Source: Bacteroidetes bacterium GWF2_41_31 | GTDB taxonomy: Bacteria > Bacteroidota > Bacteroidia > Bacteroidales > F082 | Assembly (NCBI GenBank): GCA_001769215.1 | Contig: MEOL01000052.1 | Coordinates: forward strand, 1 to 64,000 | Length of the DNA: 64,000 nt | Direction of reading: 5' to 3' | Program-made: the position numbers and the translations under genes | The notes under the pieces: generated by a model | What the model saw: only the letters and a program-made list of their open reading frames with translations | Told to the model about the DNA's origin: nothing | Databases searched by the model: none | In this document: one piece after another, positions 48,946-58,624 of the stretch | Layout of the letters: the number at the start of each line of letters is the position of its first letter | Numbering within the stretch: the stretch's first letter is position 1

Positions 48946-50664
48946 ATGTTAAAAAAAATATTACAACTCATAGTGGTGCTATTGTTCACTGCGTCGGGTG
49001 TAATGGCACAGACAGTAGACATTCATGAGGTTACAGTGTCACCAGGAGAAATCTCGGTACAGATGGACATGAACGGTTTTACTGACAACATTGTTGCTAT
49101 TACATACTGGATTGAATTCGATTCGGATTTGATGGACTTTGTACGCATTGAAAATGAACAGCTTGCCGGTTCTTGGACTGCAAATTACAGTGCAGTTGTC
49201 GATAAATTATCCATACAATATTTTGCTAGTGGATCTGGTTCTCCAATAAACGGGAAGTTACTGGATATCGTATTCGCTTACAAAGGGGGGTTCTCCTCTG
49301 TAATTGCTTTTGATGAAGCAAATTGTATGATAACAAAAGCAGGTTTAGGAGAGGTTAGTGCAACATATCTACCCGGTTCAGTTACACAACTTGGCAGTGA
49401 AGGTACAATAAGCATGGCTCCTTTAACTGAACCAATTGGCAATACTGTAACAATGCCGGTAACTATCGATGGAACTGAGCCATTCACTGGTTTTAGCAGT
49501 GTTAATGCCATTACGCTAATGATAGCTTACAATCCAACTCAACTTGATTACGCTGGGTTGATAAATCCCTATATGTCGGGTTTTGTAGCCAATGCTGCAA
49601 ATGGAGTTCTAACTGTTACATGGAGCGGTGCTGCTCAGAATTTTGCAAATCTACAAACCCTTTTCGAACTGCAGTTTGTATATAAAGGAGGCAATGCCGA
49701 TGTAACCTTTATACCCGGTTGCGAAATTGCAAACGCCACTTTAATATTACCAGTAACTTATGTTGATGGTAGTGTTGATCCGGCAGCTGCAACTGCTGAA
49801 CTAAACATTAGTGAAGTAGCTGGTGTAACTGGTAATACGGTGAATGTTCCAATAGTTGCCTCCGGATGGACCGGTATTCAATCGGGACCTGTAACTCTTG
49901 AAATTAATTTTGATAACTCAAAATTGACCTATACAGGATACTCAGCTCAGCAGCTAACAGGTTGGGTAGTTAACTCCAATTCAAATGGGCATGTTTCGAT
50001 GCAATGCTCAAATGGAGTTGGTACAGCTATTACCGATGGTGCGCTGGTAACACTTAACTTTATCTATTTAGGAGGAGGTCAGGCCGTTATTGAGTTTGCT
50101 CCGGGTTCAGAAGTGAAATCAGTTAACCTGGTGACTATTCCGGTTACCTTTAATGATGGGTTTGTGGATATTGGATACACTGTTGATGGTCAACTTACTT
50201 ATAATGGCGATGGCGCTAGGAAGATTTTTCCTGCAACTGTATATCTGAGAGATCAATCAACGGATCTTATAGTTTACACAACAACTACTGATTCTAATGG
50301 TGATTATGAATTTACCGAAGTATTAGCAGGATCCTACTATCTTGATGCTACGACTACAATTGATGGCTCTCAGGCGTATGACATTAGTGATGCCTTTGAT
50401 ATTGCCTTTATTGGTTCAACTTTGACTGGTTTGCAAGCACTCGCAGCAGATGTTGATCAAGTTGGAGGCATAGATATTACTGATGCTTTTCATGTTGCAA
50501 ATAGTTGCCCCACGATAAGCCCATCGTATATAAAAGTCAGTGAATGGATAGCTCCTGAATGGATTTTTGAAAATACCAATGTTTTTGTTGTTAATAGTAA
50601 CATTACTCAAAATTTTGGAGGGATATGTTCTGGAGATGCAAATGCTGTGGGGTTTTTATGGTAA
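48946..50664 (+). CDS. Secreted protein: three cohesin-like modules, carboxypeptidase-regulatory-like domain, dockerin-like C-terminus; no T9SS CTD
   Basis: Three repeats of the IxxxxxNPTxLxYxG...GxLxxLxFxYxGG...FxPGCEI pattern; TTTDSNGDYEFTEVLAGSYYL; YDISDAFDIAFIG...LAADVDQVGGIDITDAFHVAN...ICSGDANAVG. Confidence 0.8.
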   Translation: MLKKILQLIVVLLFTASGVMAQTVDIHEVTVSPGEISVQMDMNGFTDNIVAITYWIEFDSDLMDFVRIENEQLAGSWTANYSAVVDKLSIQYFASGSGSPINGKLLDIVFAYKGGFSSVIAFDEANCMITKAGLGEVSATYLPGSVTQLGSEGTISMAPLTEPIGNTVTMPVTIDGTEPFTGFSSVNAITLMIAYNPTQLDYAGLINPYMSGFVANAANGVLTVTWSGAAQNFANLQTLFELQFVYKGGNADVTFIPGCEIANATLILPVTYVDGSVDPAAATAELNISEVAGVTGNTVNVPIVASGWTGIQSGPVTLEINFDNSKLTYTGYSAQQLTGWVVNSNSNGHVSMQCSNGVGTAITDGALVTLNFIYLGGGQAVIEFAPGSEVKSVNLVTIPVTFNDGFVDIGYTVDGQLTYNGDGARKIFPATVYLRDQSTDLIVYTTTTDSNGDYEFTEVLAGSYYLDATTTIDGSQAYDISDAFDIAFIGSTLTGLQALAADVDQVGGIDITDAFHVANSCPTISPSYIKVSEWIAPEWIFENTNVFVVNSNITQNFGGICSGDANAVGFLW

Positions 50665-50698
50665 GAATATAATTGTAATAATTTAAAAAAAAAATAGT

Positions 50699-52630
50699 AT
50701 GAAAAAAATAATTATATTTTTAATGATGTCATTACTTTTAATAGTAGGAGTTAATGCTCAAACTCCAACGCTAGTTACGACAACCTCACAACCAGTTATA
50801 GGTGCCATTGATGTGCCTATTACTGTTGGTGATATTGGAAGTGTTTACACATTAACTGTTTATTTGGAGTATGATAATTCAGTATTATCTTATACTGGTG
50901 AAGGTGATTTATCTGTTCCTAATATAGTTGTTAGTAACTATTCTCCTACTTGCTTGAAGATTTTAGTAGGGACATTCCCAATACCAACAATTGTTCCTGA
51001 TGGGTTGTTGTTGAATATTCATTTTACCTATAACGGCGGTTATTCAAATCTAACATTCTGGACAACTACTTATGGTTCATTTCCATCTAATAAACTTAAT
51101 ACAACGCCCTATGGAACATATAATTTTACCAATGCTGATGTAACCAACGGTGCAGTGCAAGGGTACTATGACAATACCATAAGCGGTGGTGCATGGGGTA
51201 CTGCTGCCAACTGGTCTGCTTTGAAAGTACCCAATGCATGGGCTAATGTTTTTGTTGCTTCAGGTTCTGAAACAACCATTGCTTTGGCCGCACTGGCTAA
51301 TAATTTGACAATTAACCAAGGTGGAAAGTTAAGTCTGAATGGTACTACCCTTGATGTAAGCGGCGATTTCTTAATTAAATCCAATGCAACAGGCAATGGC
51401 TCTTTTATCAATAATGGTACCCTGAATGTTACGGGAACCACTTCGGTAGAGAGCTATGTTACTGCCGGCCAATGGCATGGTATTTCAGCACCAGTTACCG
51501 GATTAACCGCTTTGGATCTGTACCTTGGAGGAGCTCCTGATGTGTGGATGAAATCGTACAATGAGGAAACTGACACCTATGATTATGCTTCTGATTTCGG
51601 CACTCCACTTGGAGACATGAAAGGCTGGATGATGTGGATAGGTGGTGCCGGATCAAATACCTATACATTCAACGGTTCATTGCGAACAGGCCCCGAAAGT
51701 TCCGCTGTAACTAAAAATGGTAATGGCTACAACTTCGTAGGGAACCCTTACTCCTCTGCCATTGACTGGCTTGCAGGGGGTTGGACAAAAACCAACGTGA
51801 ACAACGCGATCTTTGTTTATAATGGGACTGATTGGGCGACATTTATAGGCGGCGTTGGGGTTAACGGAGGTTCACGATACATCGCCATGAACCAGGGATT
51901 TTTCGTGGAGGCTAGTGCCGCAGGTACACTTGCCATGACTAACGCAGTATGTGTTCATAATTCAGTTGGCTTTATGAAAAACCAGATGGAGGTTGGAAAA
52001 ATTGTACGTCTGCAGGTGGAAGATGCCGGTTTGATTGATGAAGCCGTTATTCATTTTACCGATGGTGCCACTATTGATTATGATGGCGAATTCGATGCAC
52101 ACAAATTCTTTAGCTATACACCTGGTTTTCCTCAGTTATATTCCACGGCAAATGGCTTCATGGCTATTAATTCACTGCCTTCTGAATATAGAGAAAGCAT
52201 CCCCATGGATGTTAGAGGTGCCAACGGAAATGAACTGACCATCTCGGCAACAGAAACCGGTGGTCTCGATAAGCTCTATCTGAAAGACGAATCTACAGGG
52301 AACGTGGTTAATCTGAAAGATGAATCCTATTCCTTTACTTATGACGATGCTATTACGGATAGGTTTACCATTTTGTTCAGCATCACCGATGTAGAGGAAA
52401 ATCCACTTTCAGGTGATGCCAGGATTTTTGCTTCCGATCATACCATCCAGGTGGTATTGCAAGGCATGGATCAAGCCAACATCTCCGTGTACAATTTGCT
52501 TGGACAAGTTATTGATTCACGTCAGACCTCTGGAACAGTAACCCGTATACCTGTTCAACAATCAGGTTATTACCTGATCAAGGTGAGCAATGGTACACAG
52601 GTTTCTACCCAAAAAGTGTTTATTAAATAA
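50699..52630 (+). CDS. T9SS-secreted protein with N-terminal cohesin-like module
   Basis: Signal peptide; VYTLTVYLEYDNSVLSYTGEG...LLLNIHFTYNGGYSNLTFW; GGAWGTAANWSALKVPNAWANVFVASG...LTINQGGKLSL; C-terminal ISVYNLLGQVIDSRQTSG...GYYLIKVSNGTQVSTQKVFIK. Confidence 0.85.
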   Translation: MKKIIIFLMMSLLLIVGVNAQTPTLVTTTSQPVIGAIDVPITVGDIGSVYTLTVYLEYDNSVLSYTGEGDLSVPNIVVSNYSPTCLKILVGTFPIPTIVPDGLLLNIHFTYNGGYSNLTFWTTTYGSFPSNKLNTTPYGTYNFTNADVTNGAVQGYYDNTISGGAWGTAANWSALKVPNAWANVFVASGSETTIALAALANNLTINQGGKLSLNGTTLDVSGDFLIKSNATGNGSFINNGTLNVTGTTSVESYVTAGQWHGISAPVTGLTALDLYLGGAPDVWMKSYNEETDTYDYASDFGTPLGDMKGWMMWIGGAGSNTYTFNGSLRTGPESSAVTKNGNGYNFVGNPYSSAIDWLAGGWTKTNVNNAIFVYNGTDWATFIGGVGVNGGSRYIAMNQGFFVEASAAGTLAMTNAVCVHNSVGFMKNQMEVGKIVRLQVEDAGLIDEAVIHFTDGATIDYDGEFDAHKFFSYTPGFPQLYSTANGFMAINSLPSEYRESIPMDVRGANGNELTISATETGGLDKLYLKDESTGNVVNLKDESYSFTYDDAITDRFTILFSITDVEENPLSGDARIFASDHTIQVVLQGMDQANISVYNLLGQVIDSRQTSGTVTRIPVQQSGYYLIKVSNGTQVSTQKVFIK

Positions 52631-52657
52631 TTTGACAACCATAAAAAATAGAATAAG

Positions 52658-52921
52658 ATGAAGAAAAAATTAATACCGATAATCTTGACAAGTTTCTTTT
52701 TTGTGTTGTCATTTGTTGTTATGGCTCAAACTCATGCCCCTGCATCTGGAGAACCCACCGATCCGGGTGGAGACCCTGGCACTGGAGGCGACCCTCCAAT
52801 TGGAGGCGGTGGTGCTCCCATCGGAGGAGGAACTCTCATTTTGATGGGTCTTGGAGCTGCTTATGCCGGCAAAAAAGTCTATACCCTCTTTAAAGAAAAT
52901 CAGGAAGCGTTGGAAGACTAA
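52658..52921 (+). CDS. Small secreted protein with Gly/Pro-rich linker and C-terminal PID-CTERM-like tripartite sorting signal
   Basis: Signal peptide, GGDPGTGGDPPIGGGGAPIGGG linker, then PIGGG-TLILMGLGAAYAG-KKVY hydrophobic/basic tail. Confidence 0.65.
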   Translation: MKKKLIPIILTSFFFVLSFVVMAQTHAPASGEPTDPGGDPGTGGDPPIGGGGAPIGGGTLILMGLGAAYAGKKVYTLFKENQEALED

Positions 52922-52944
52922 TCTCCTGAATTGCTTAACACTTC

Positions 52945-52977
52945 AAAAACCCGGGTTAATTGTTAACCCGGGTTTTT
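52945..52977 (+). terminator. Hairpin terminator
   Basis: 15-bp perfect stem AAAAACCCGGGTTAA-TTG-TTAACCCGGGTTTTT followed by T. Confidence 0.9.
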
Positions 52978-53062
52978 TATCTTATGCACTTTTTTTAAAA
53001 AGTCTTCAAAAAGCTTGATGGAAATTTAAATAAATTTTTAACTTTACACAAAACTCAAAATC

Positions 53063-53911
53063 ATGACTGCAAAATTAGGTTCTAACAGGTTTAACAGATG
53101 TATTGTTATCAATTCATTGGTCTATTTTATCATTGCCTACTATTTGGTTGTTTTCTCGTTTAATATTTTTTCATGTTTTCTTACCAGTTGGCTGGGTTTT
53201 GATGTGGAGCTTTATTATTACGGGTTTACCCATTCGGGTAAAAAGTGGACCACTGATTATATCCTTCTGGTTTTTTTTGTAGGCAATGCTTTTACCCTGG
53301 TTACAGCCGTTCTATTCGAGTATTTGTACCGGAAACAACGCAAGTATTTTAGAGGGGTCAAGCTATTGTATTTGTGGATTTATTTGATCTCGCTCATCTG
53401 GTTTGTGGGAAATATCATCATTGGTGCGTTTTTCAATTTTGGAATAGGAGCAGCTCTCAGGGCCTATGGCATCCCCTTTTTCCTGCGGTTAATATTGGCC
53501 ATGATTGCTGTTGCGGCCTTGCTATTCTTCGGATATAAAGCCCAGAAGCACGTTTGCGTGTCAGCAAATTTGTACCTGCCAAAATTGTCGGGAACCAATG
53601 TAACCAGTTTTTTTATCAATCAAATGGTTCTTCCCATCCTCTTAGGCCTGGTGGTGATTATTTTACTCAAAATACCTCACCTGGGCATGTATTATTATGT
53701 TGATATATACCTTCTGTTATCCTTTGTGTTTTTTATTGGGGGCCTGTTTTATCAGCATAAGTCACTTAATTCCATCCGGTTTAAAACACATAGCGATGAT
53801 AAAAAGCAGTTGAAGACAAAAAATTGTGAGCTCTCCTATTTTCCTATGGTCGTCATGGTTATTATATTAGCTTTGGTCAGACTGGGTTTAATGAATGGTA
53901 TTTCATTTTAA
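53063..53911 (+). CDS. Polytopic membrane protein of unknown function
   Basis: Multiple hydrophobic helices; no family motif recognised. Confidence 0.6.
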   Translation: MTAKLGSNRFNRCIVINSLVYFIIAYYLVVFSFNIFSCFLTSWLGFDVELYYYGFTHSGKKWTTDYILLVFFVGNAFTLVTAVLFEYLYRKQRKYFRGVKLLYLWIYLISLIWFVGNIIIGAFFNFGIGAALRAYGIPFFLRLILAMIAVAALLFFGYKAQKHVCVSANLYLPKLSGTNVTSFFINQMVLPILLGLVVIILLKIPHLGMYYYVDIYLLLSFVFFIGGLFYQHKSLNSIRFKTHSDDKKQLKTKNCELSYFPMVVMVIILALVRLGLMNGISF

Positions 53912-54064
53912 TCGGTCATGACCGGTGTTTTTATATACTAAGTTTGTATTTTTGTCCATCATCTGTTCCGCAGTACGTTTGGGCATATGCATTCGGAAAC
54001 AGATTGAAAACTTATCAGTTTTTCAGAATTTAGGCTTTATTAATCAACCAGAATAATCGGGTAA

Positions 54065-56164
54065 ATGCGCATTCTATTCCTTGTAATTGTTTTTTGTTTT
54101 GTAACAGCCTGGTCGGGCAACGTTTTTGCACAAAACAACATTTTCCGGAATTTACCAACGGATGCTCCATTAATTGATATACATGATGCTGTGGTGGCTC
54201 CCGGAGAATTGTACCTTCAGGTAGATGCCTTAAATTTTACCGGAAATCAGGGTCAGGTAGCGGCTATTACATTGCGCATAGAGTTTGATACGCTGCTGGT
54301 TGAATTTCTGGGCATACAAAATATGTCGATTCCGGGTAGCTGGCTCGCGAATTTCAATGTTCTATTAAACGAAATCACCATCACGTATACGGCCCCTTTT
54401 GGCACAGGCCATGACCTGAATGGAAAATTGCTGGATTTAAAGCTTAAGTATATTGGAGGGTTTTCGGCTGATTTGGAATTTAAACCCGGATGTGAAATCT
54501 CCAATAAGAACCTACAAACGATCACGGGAGTTGTATACGAGGGAGGGACTATTAGTCAAACTCCTCCGGTTGGAAGTGTTCAGCAGGATTCGGTGGTTGT
54601 AATTTCCAATGAGATCTTCCAAATGCCCCTGATTGCACAGGGAGCTGGTTATGATCTGGTGAATAAAGTGTTTTTGCGTGTGGGTTACGATAGCCTTCAG
54701 CTTCAATACAATGGTTATGTGGAATCGGCAATATCAGGTGTTTCTGTTAGTAATACCGGGGAGGTGTTAATTGTTGCCTGGCAGAACGATATCCTACCGA
54801 TCAATTTTACCGAGGCAGACACCCTCTTGTTTTTAACTTTTAAGTATGTGGGTGATACCAATACCGTTACGTCCTTACTTCCCGGTTCAAAAGTTTACAG
54901 CAATGGCGTGGTGGTTGCGTCGGCATTTTATAATGGAGTAGTCCGCTCCCTTTGGGCTGTTGAGCTGCTGAACAATCCTGATACAGCTGGTATTGCTCTG
55001 GGAGGAGGAAACTATTTCATTGGTGACACGGTAACCATTACCGCCATACCCGAACCAGGATTTTACTTTACCAACTGGACGAAAGATACGGTTGTCGTGT
55101 CTGACGATCCGGTGTACACCTTCATAAAATCTACATCTAACGATACCCTGATTGCCGGTTACCTTGCTAACTCATACGAGGTTTTTTTAGTTGCCATACC
55201 CATTGAAGGAGGAAATGTATTGGGATCGGGGAGTTATAGTTATGGATCAATGGTTACGGTATCGGCCAATGCCTCAACAGGATACCATTTTATCTGCTGG
55301 ATGATCGATAACGTTATTGTTTCGTATGAAGCAGATTATACCTTTGTTATGCCTCCCCATGATGTCAACCTGAATGCGGTCTTTGGAATTGATGTTTACA
55401 CCATTTCTGCTGTGCCCAATAACCCGAATTACGGAACTGCATCAGGAAGTGGAGAATACTCATTTGGTGAACCAGTTACCGTGGTTGCAACCTCCTTTGA
55501 CGAATACCGGTTCATTGCATGGACCGAAGGCGGACAGGCGGTTTCGTACGATTCCATGTATACTTTTATTGCCAGCGCGAATCGAAATTTAATAGCTAAC
55601 TTTCAATACATCACCGATTGTTCGGCTCCCGTTGGATTGTTTGCGGATAACTTGTCAGAAACCAGTGCCCTGCTTTTTTGGTTGCCATCGGGAATCGAGC
55701 AAGAATGGGAGCTGTTATGGGGAACTACTGGTTTCGACACGATTACCGGCGGAGAGTTGGTTAGCAATTTAGTTGAGACGTCCTATCAGCTCGAAAATTT
55801 GAATCCCGGCACGGGTTATGATTTTTATGTCAGGGCAGTCTGTTCTGATTTGGCCGTAAGCAGATGGTCCGATCCAAGTACATTTACTACATGGTATGTG
55901 GGAATAACCCGACACCAGGAGCCCGGAACAACAAATGTTTATCCCAATCCCGTAAACCAGGTTCTTCATATTATTTGCCATGAAGACACTTATGGGATTT
56001 TAAATTACACGGTATTTAACACTGCCGGATTGCAGGTGATGGACAGTAAAACGGAACCGGTAAATGCCCTCTCGATACCCGTAGGACACTTGCCCCCCGG
56101 TGTTTATATTTTGCGGCTCGTTGTCGACAAGGCCCTGGTATCGAAAATGTTCATTAAGCAATAA
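54065..56164 (+). CDS. T9SS-secreted protein: two cohesin-like modules, three bacterial (InlB B-type) repeats, Fn3, T9SS type A domain
   Basis: AAITLRIEFDTLLVEFLGIQNM...LKLKYIGGFSADLEFKPGCEISN; GGGNYFIGDTVTITAIPEPGFYFTNWT-type repeats x3; VGLFADNLSETSALLFWLPSG Fn3; VYPNPVNQVLHI...GVYILRLV. Confidence 0.85.
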   Translation: MRILFLVIVFCFVTAWSGNVFAQNNIFRNLPTDAPLIDIHDAVVAPGELYLQVDALNFTGNQGQVAAITLRIEFDTLLVEFLGIQNMSIPGSWLANFNVLLNEITITYTAPFGTGHDLNGKLLDLKLKYIGGFSADLEFKPGCEISNKNLQTITGVVYEGGTISQTPPVGSVQQDSVVVISNEIFQMPLIAQGAGYDLVNKVFLRVGYDSLQLQYNGYVESAISGVSVSNTGEVLIVAWQNDILPINFTEADTLLFLTFKYVGDTNTVTSLLPGSKVYSNGVVVASAFYNGVVRSLWAVELLNNPDTAGIALGGGNYFIGDTVTITAIPEPGFYFTNWTKDTVVVSDDPVYTFIKSTSNDTLIAGYLANSYEVFLVAIPIEGGNVLGSGSYSYGSMVTVSANASTGYHFICWMIDNVIVSYEADYTFVMPPHDVNLNAVFGIDVYTISAVPNNPNYGTASGSGEYSFGEPVTVVATSFDEYRFIAWTEGGQAVSYDSMYTFIASANRNLIANFQYITDCSAPVGLFADNLSETSALLFWLPSGIEQEWELLWGTTGFDTITGGELVSNLVETSYQLENLNPGTGYDFYVRAVCSDLAVSRWSDPSTFTTWYVGITRHQEPGTTNVYPNPVNQVLHIICHEDTYGILNYTVFNTAGLQVMDSKTEPVNALSIPVGHLPPGVYILRLVVDKALVSKMFIKQ

Positions 56165-56174
56165 TTGCTATCAA

Positions 56175-57191
56175 TTAACCTTTACCTGGTAAGTTTTCAG
56201 GCATGTTCAACGATCTCCAGATGAGATCCTTCAGCTCCATGATCTTATAGTTGGTAATGGAAGATATAAAAATATGGGGTATGGTGGCTGGCAGGGAAGG
56301 TGCGATTTCGTTGATTAGATCCTCATCGAGCATGTCTGATTTTGAAATGGCTAATATTCGCTGTTTATCAAGCAGTTCAGGGTTATATTGCCTCAATTCA
56401 TTGAGCAATATCTGATATTGTTCGGTAATGTCATCCGCATCTGCCGGAACCATAAAGAGCAGGATTGAATTTCGTTCAATATGCCGTAAGAATCTCAATC
56501 CCAACCCTTTTCCTTCATGAGCACCTTCAATAATCCCCGGAATATCGGCCATAACAAACGATTGTTGATTGCGGTAAGCTACCATTCCCAGATTAGGTAC
56601 CAATGTTGTAAAAGGATAATCAGCAATTTCGGGACGGGCAGCCGACAGTACCGATAACAGGGTAGATTTTCCCGCATTTGGAAATCCTACCAGACCCACA
56701 TCGGCCAGTATTTTCAATTCAAAAACAATGGATGCTTCCAACCCTTCGTCTCCGGGCTGGGCAAACTTAGGAGCCTGATTAATGGCTGTTTTAAAATGCT
56801 CATTCCCCTGACCACCTCGTCCTCCGTGCAATAGCACGATTTGTTGACCTTCGGTAATGATCTCGCCCATCATTTCACCTGTTTCGTTGTTTCGGGCAAT
56901 CGTGCCCAAAGGCACCTGAATCAATATATCCGGTGCGCTGGAACCGGTTCTTTGCTGTTTTGCTCCATTTCCACCGTGTTCGGCCCTCAGGTGACGGGTG
57001 TATCTTAGATGAAGCAATGTCCACATCTGGGCATTTCCAACCATGATGATGTCGCCACCTTTGCCTCCATCGCCTCCGTCGGGACCACCAAAAGGAATGT
57101 ATTTCTCACGCCTGAAATGTACCGAGCCGCTGCCACCATCGCCTGAACGACAGAAAATACGGACATAATCAACAAAATTTGATGTCGCCAT
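56175..57191 (-). CDS. obgE: GTPase Obg
   Basis: [89 protein letters not shown]. Confidence 0.97.
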   Translation of the reverse strand: MATSNFVDYVRIFCRSGDGGSGSVHFRREKYIPFGGPDGGDGGKGGDIIMVGNAQMWTLLHLRYTRHLRAEHGGNGAKQQRTGSSAPDILIQVPLGTIARNNETGEMMGEIITEGQQIVLLHGGRGGQGNEHFKTAINQAPKFAQPGDEGLEASIVFELKILADVGLVGFPNAGKSTLLSVLSAARPEIADYPFTTLVPNLGMVAYRNQQSFVMADIPGIIEGAHEGKGLGLRFLRHIERNSILLFMVPADADDITEQYQILLNELRQYNPELLDKQRILAISKSDMLDEDLINEIAPSLPATIPHIFISSITNYKIMELKDLIWRSLNMPENLPGKG

Positions 57192-57446
57192 AATATGATC
57201 TTATTTCCAGTTCTTATAAGAGAACATTCATTTGCAAAAGTGTTAAATATAGTAACATGGAACGAAGATCCATGAAGATTTGATCATTTGTTTTCATGTG
57301 ATCTGTTTATTCGTAAGAATTGGGCGAAGCGAATGCGGACAAATTATCGTACTTTTGTCAGCATAAATCTACGGTGTGAATTTGCTAAGAACTCTGTATT
57401 TTGTTCAAAACAATAAGATTTTCAGGATTGGAAAAAACTTCGACTT

Positions 57447-58571
57447 ATGCAAAAAGGGAACCCGGTAATTGAAAAGGACAGGAAAATCAGGGTGGGGATT
57501 ACCCATGGCGACCTGAATGGAATTAATTATGAAATTATTATTAAAACACTGGACGACAACCGGATATTGGAATTGTTTACCCCGGTAATCTATGGGCTTT
57601 CCAGGGTACTGTCGTACAATCGCAAAAACATGAATGCTGCTACATTTAATTATAACCTCGTCAGAGATGCTTCATTCGCGAAAAGCAACAAGATTAACCT
57701 GGTCAACCTGAACGACAGCGAGGTAAAAATTGAATTTGGAAAATCTATTAAGTTGGCAGGGGAATATGCATTTGAAGCGTTGAAGCACGCGGTAACTGAC
57801 CTTAAATCGCACAAAATAAACGTCGTAGTAACAGCGCCCATTACCAAAGAGAACACCAGATCGGATGATTTTCCATTTCCCGGACATACCGAATATTTTG
57901 CAAGCGAGTTTAACACGGATCAGTATCTCATGTTAATGGTCTCCGACAATTTGAGAATAGGAACTGTAACCGGTCACATTCCATTAGCAGACGTAAAGGA
58001 GAAAATAACAGAAGAGATAATTACCTCCAAAATTAATGTACTACACGAATCATTGATAAGGGATTTTGGAGTTTCACGCCCAAAGATTGCCTTGTTGGGC
58101 CTTAACCCTCATGCTGGCGAAAATGGTCAGATTGGTCACGAGGAGGAAGAGATCCTTATTCCGGCCATGATGAAAGCAAAAAAGAAAGGGAAGCTTGTTT
58201 TCGGACCTTTCCCGGCGGATGGTTTTTTTGCAGGAGCCTATCAAAAATACGATGGAATCCTGGCCATGTACCACGACCAGGGATTGATCCCATTTAAGAC
58301 GCTCTCTACCGGACGGGGAGTTAACTTTACCGCCGGGCTACCGATTGTGCGTACCTCCCCTGCTCATGGCACAGCTTATGATATTGCAGGTCAGGGCATT
58401 GCCTCTCCCGACTCTTTGCGTAATGCCATGTACCTGGCAGTAGATATTTTCAACAATCGGCAAAATTTTGACGAAGATACCAGCAATCCGCTCCATAGTG
58501 GTTTATTGCAGGAATCGGGCAATGGGAAAAACAAGGAGGATAGTGATGAAATTTCCCGGATGCAGGATTAA
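57447..58571 (+). CDS. pdxA: 4-hydroxythreonine-4-phosphate dehydrogenase
   Basis: VGITHGDLNGINYEIIIKTL; TAPITKENTRSDDFPFPGHTEYFA; LGLNPHAGENGQIGHEE; MYHDQGLIPFKTL; RTSPAHGTAYDIAGQG. Confidence 0.96.
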   Translation: MQKGNPVIEKDRKIRVGITHGDLNGINYEIIIKTLDDNRILELFTPVIYGLSRVLSYNRKNMNAATFNYNLVRDASFAKSNKINLVNLNDSEVKIEFGKSIKLAGEYAFEALKHAVTDLKSHKINVVVTAPITKENTRSDDFPFPGHTEYFASEFNTDQYLMLMVSDNLRIGTVTGHIPLADVKEKITEEIITSKINVLHESLIRDFGVSRPKIALLGLNPHAGENGQIGHEEEEILIPAMMKAKKKGKLVFGPFPADGFFAGAYQKYDGILAMYHDQGLIPFKTLSTGRGVNFTAGLPIVRTSPAHGTAYDIAGQGIASPDSLRNAMYLAVDIFNNRQNFDEDTSNPLHSGLLQESGNGKNKEDSDEISRMQD

Positions 58572-58624
58572 GTTCCGGCAACCATCTTTCATTTACCTTC
58601 AGTACCGTCTAATCTTACGATTGT

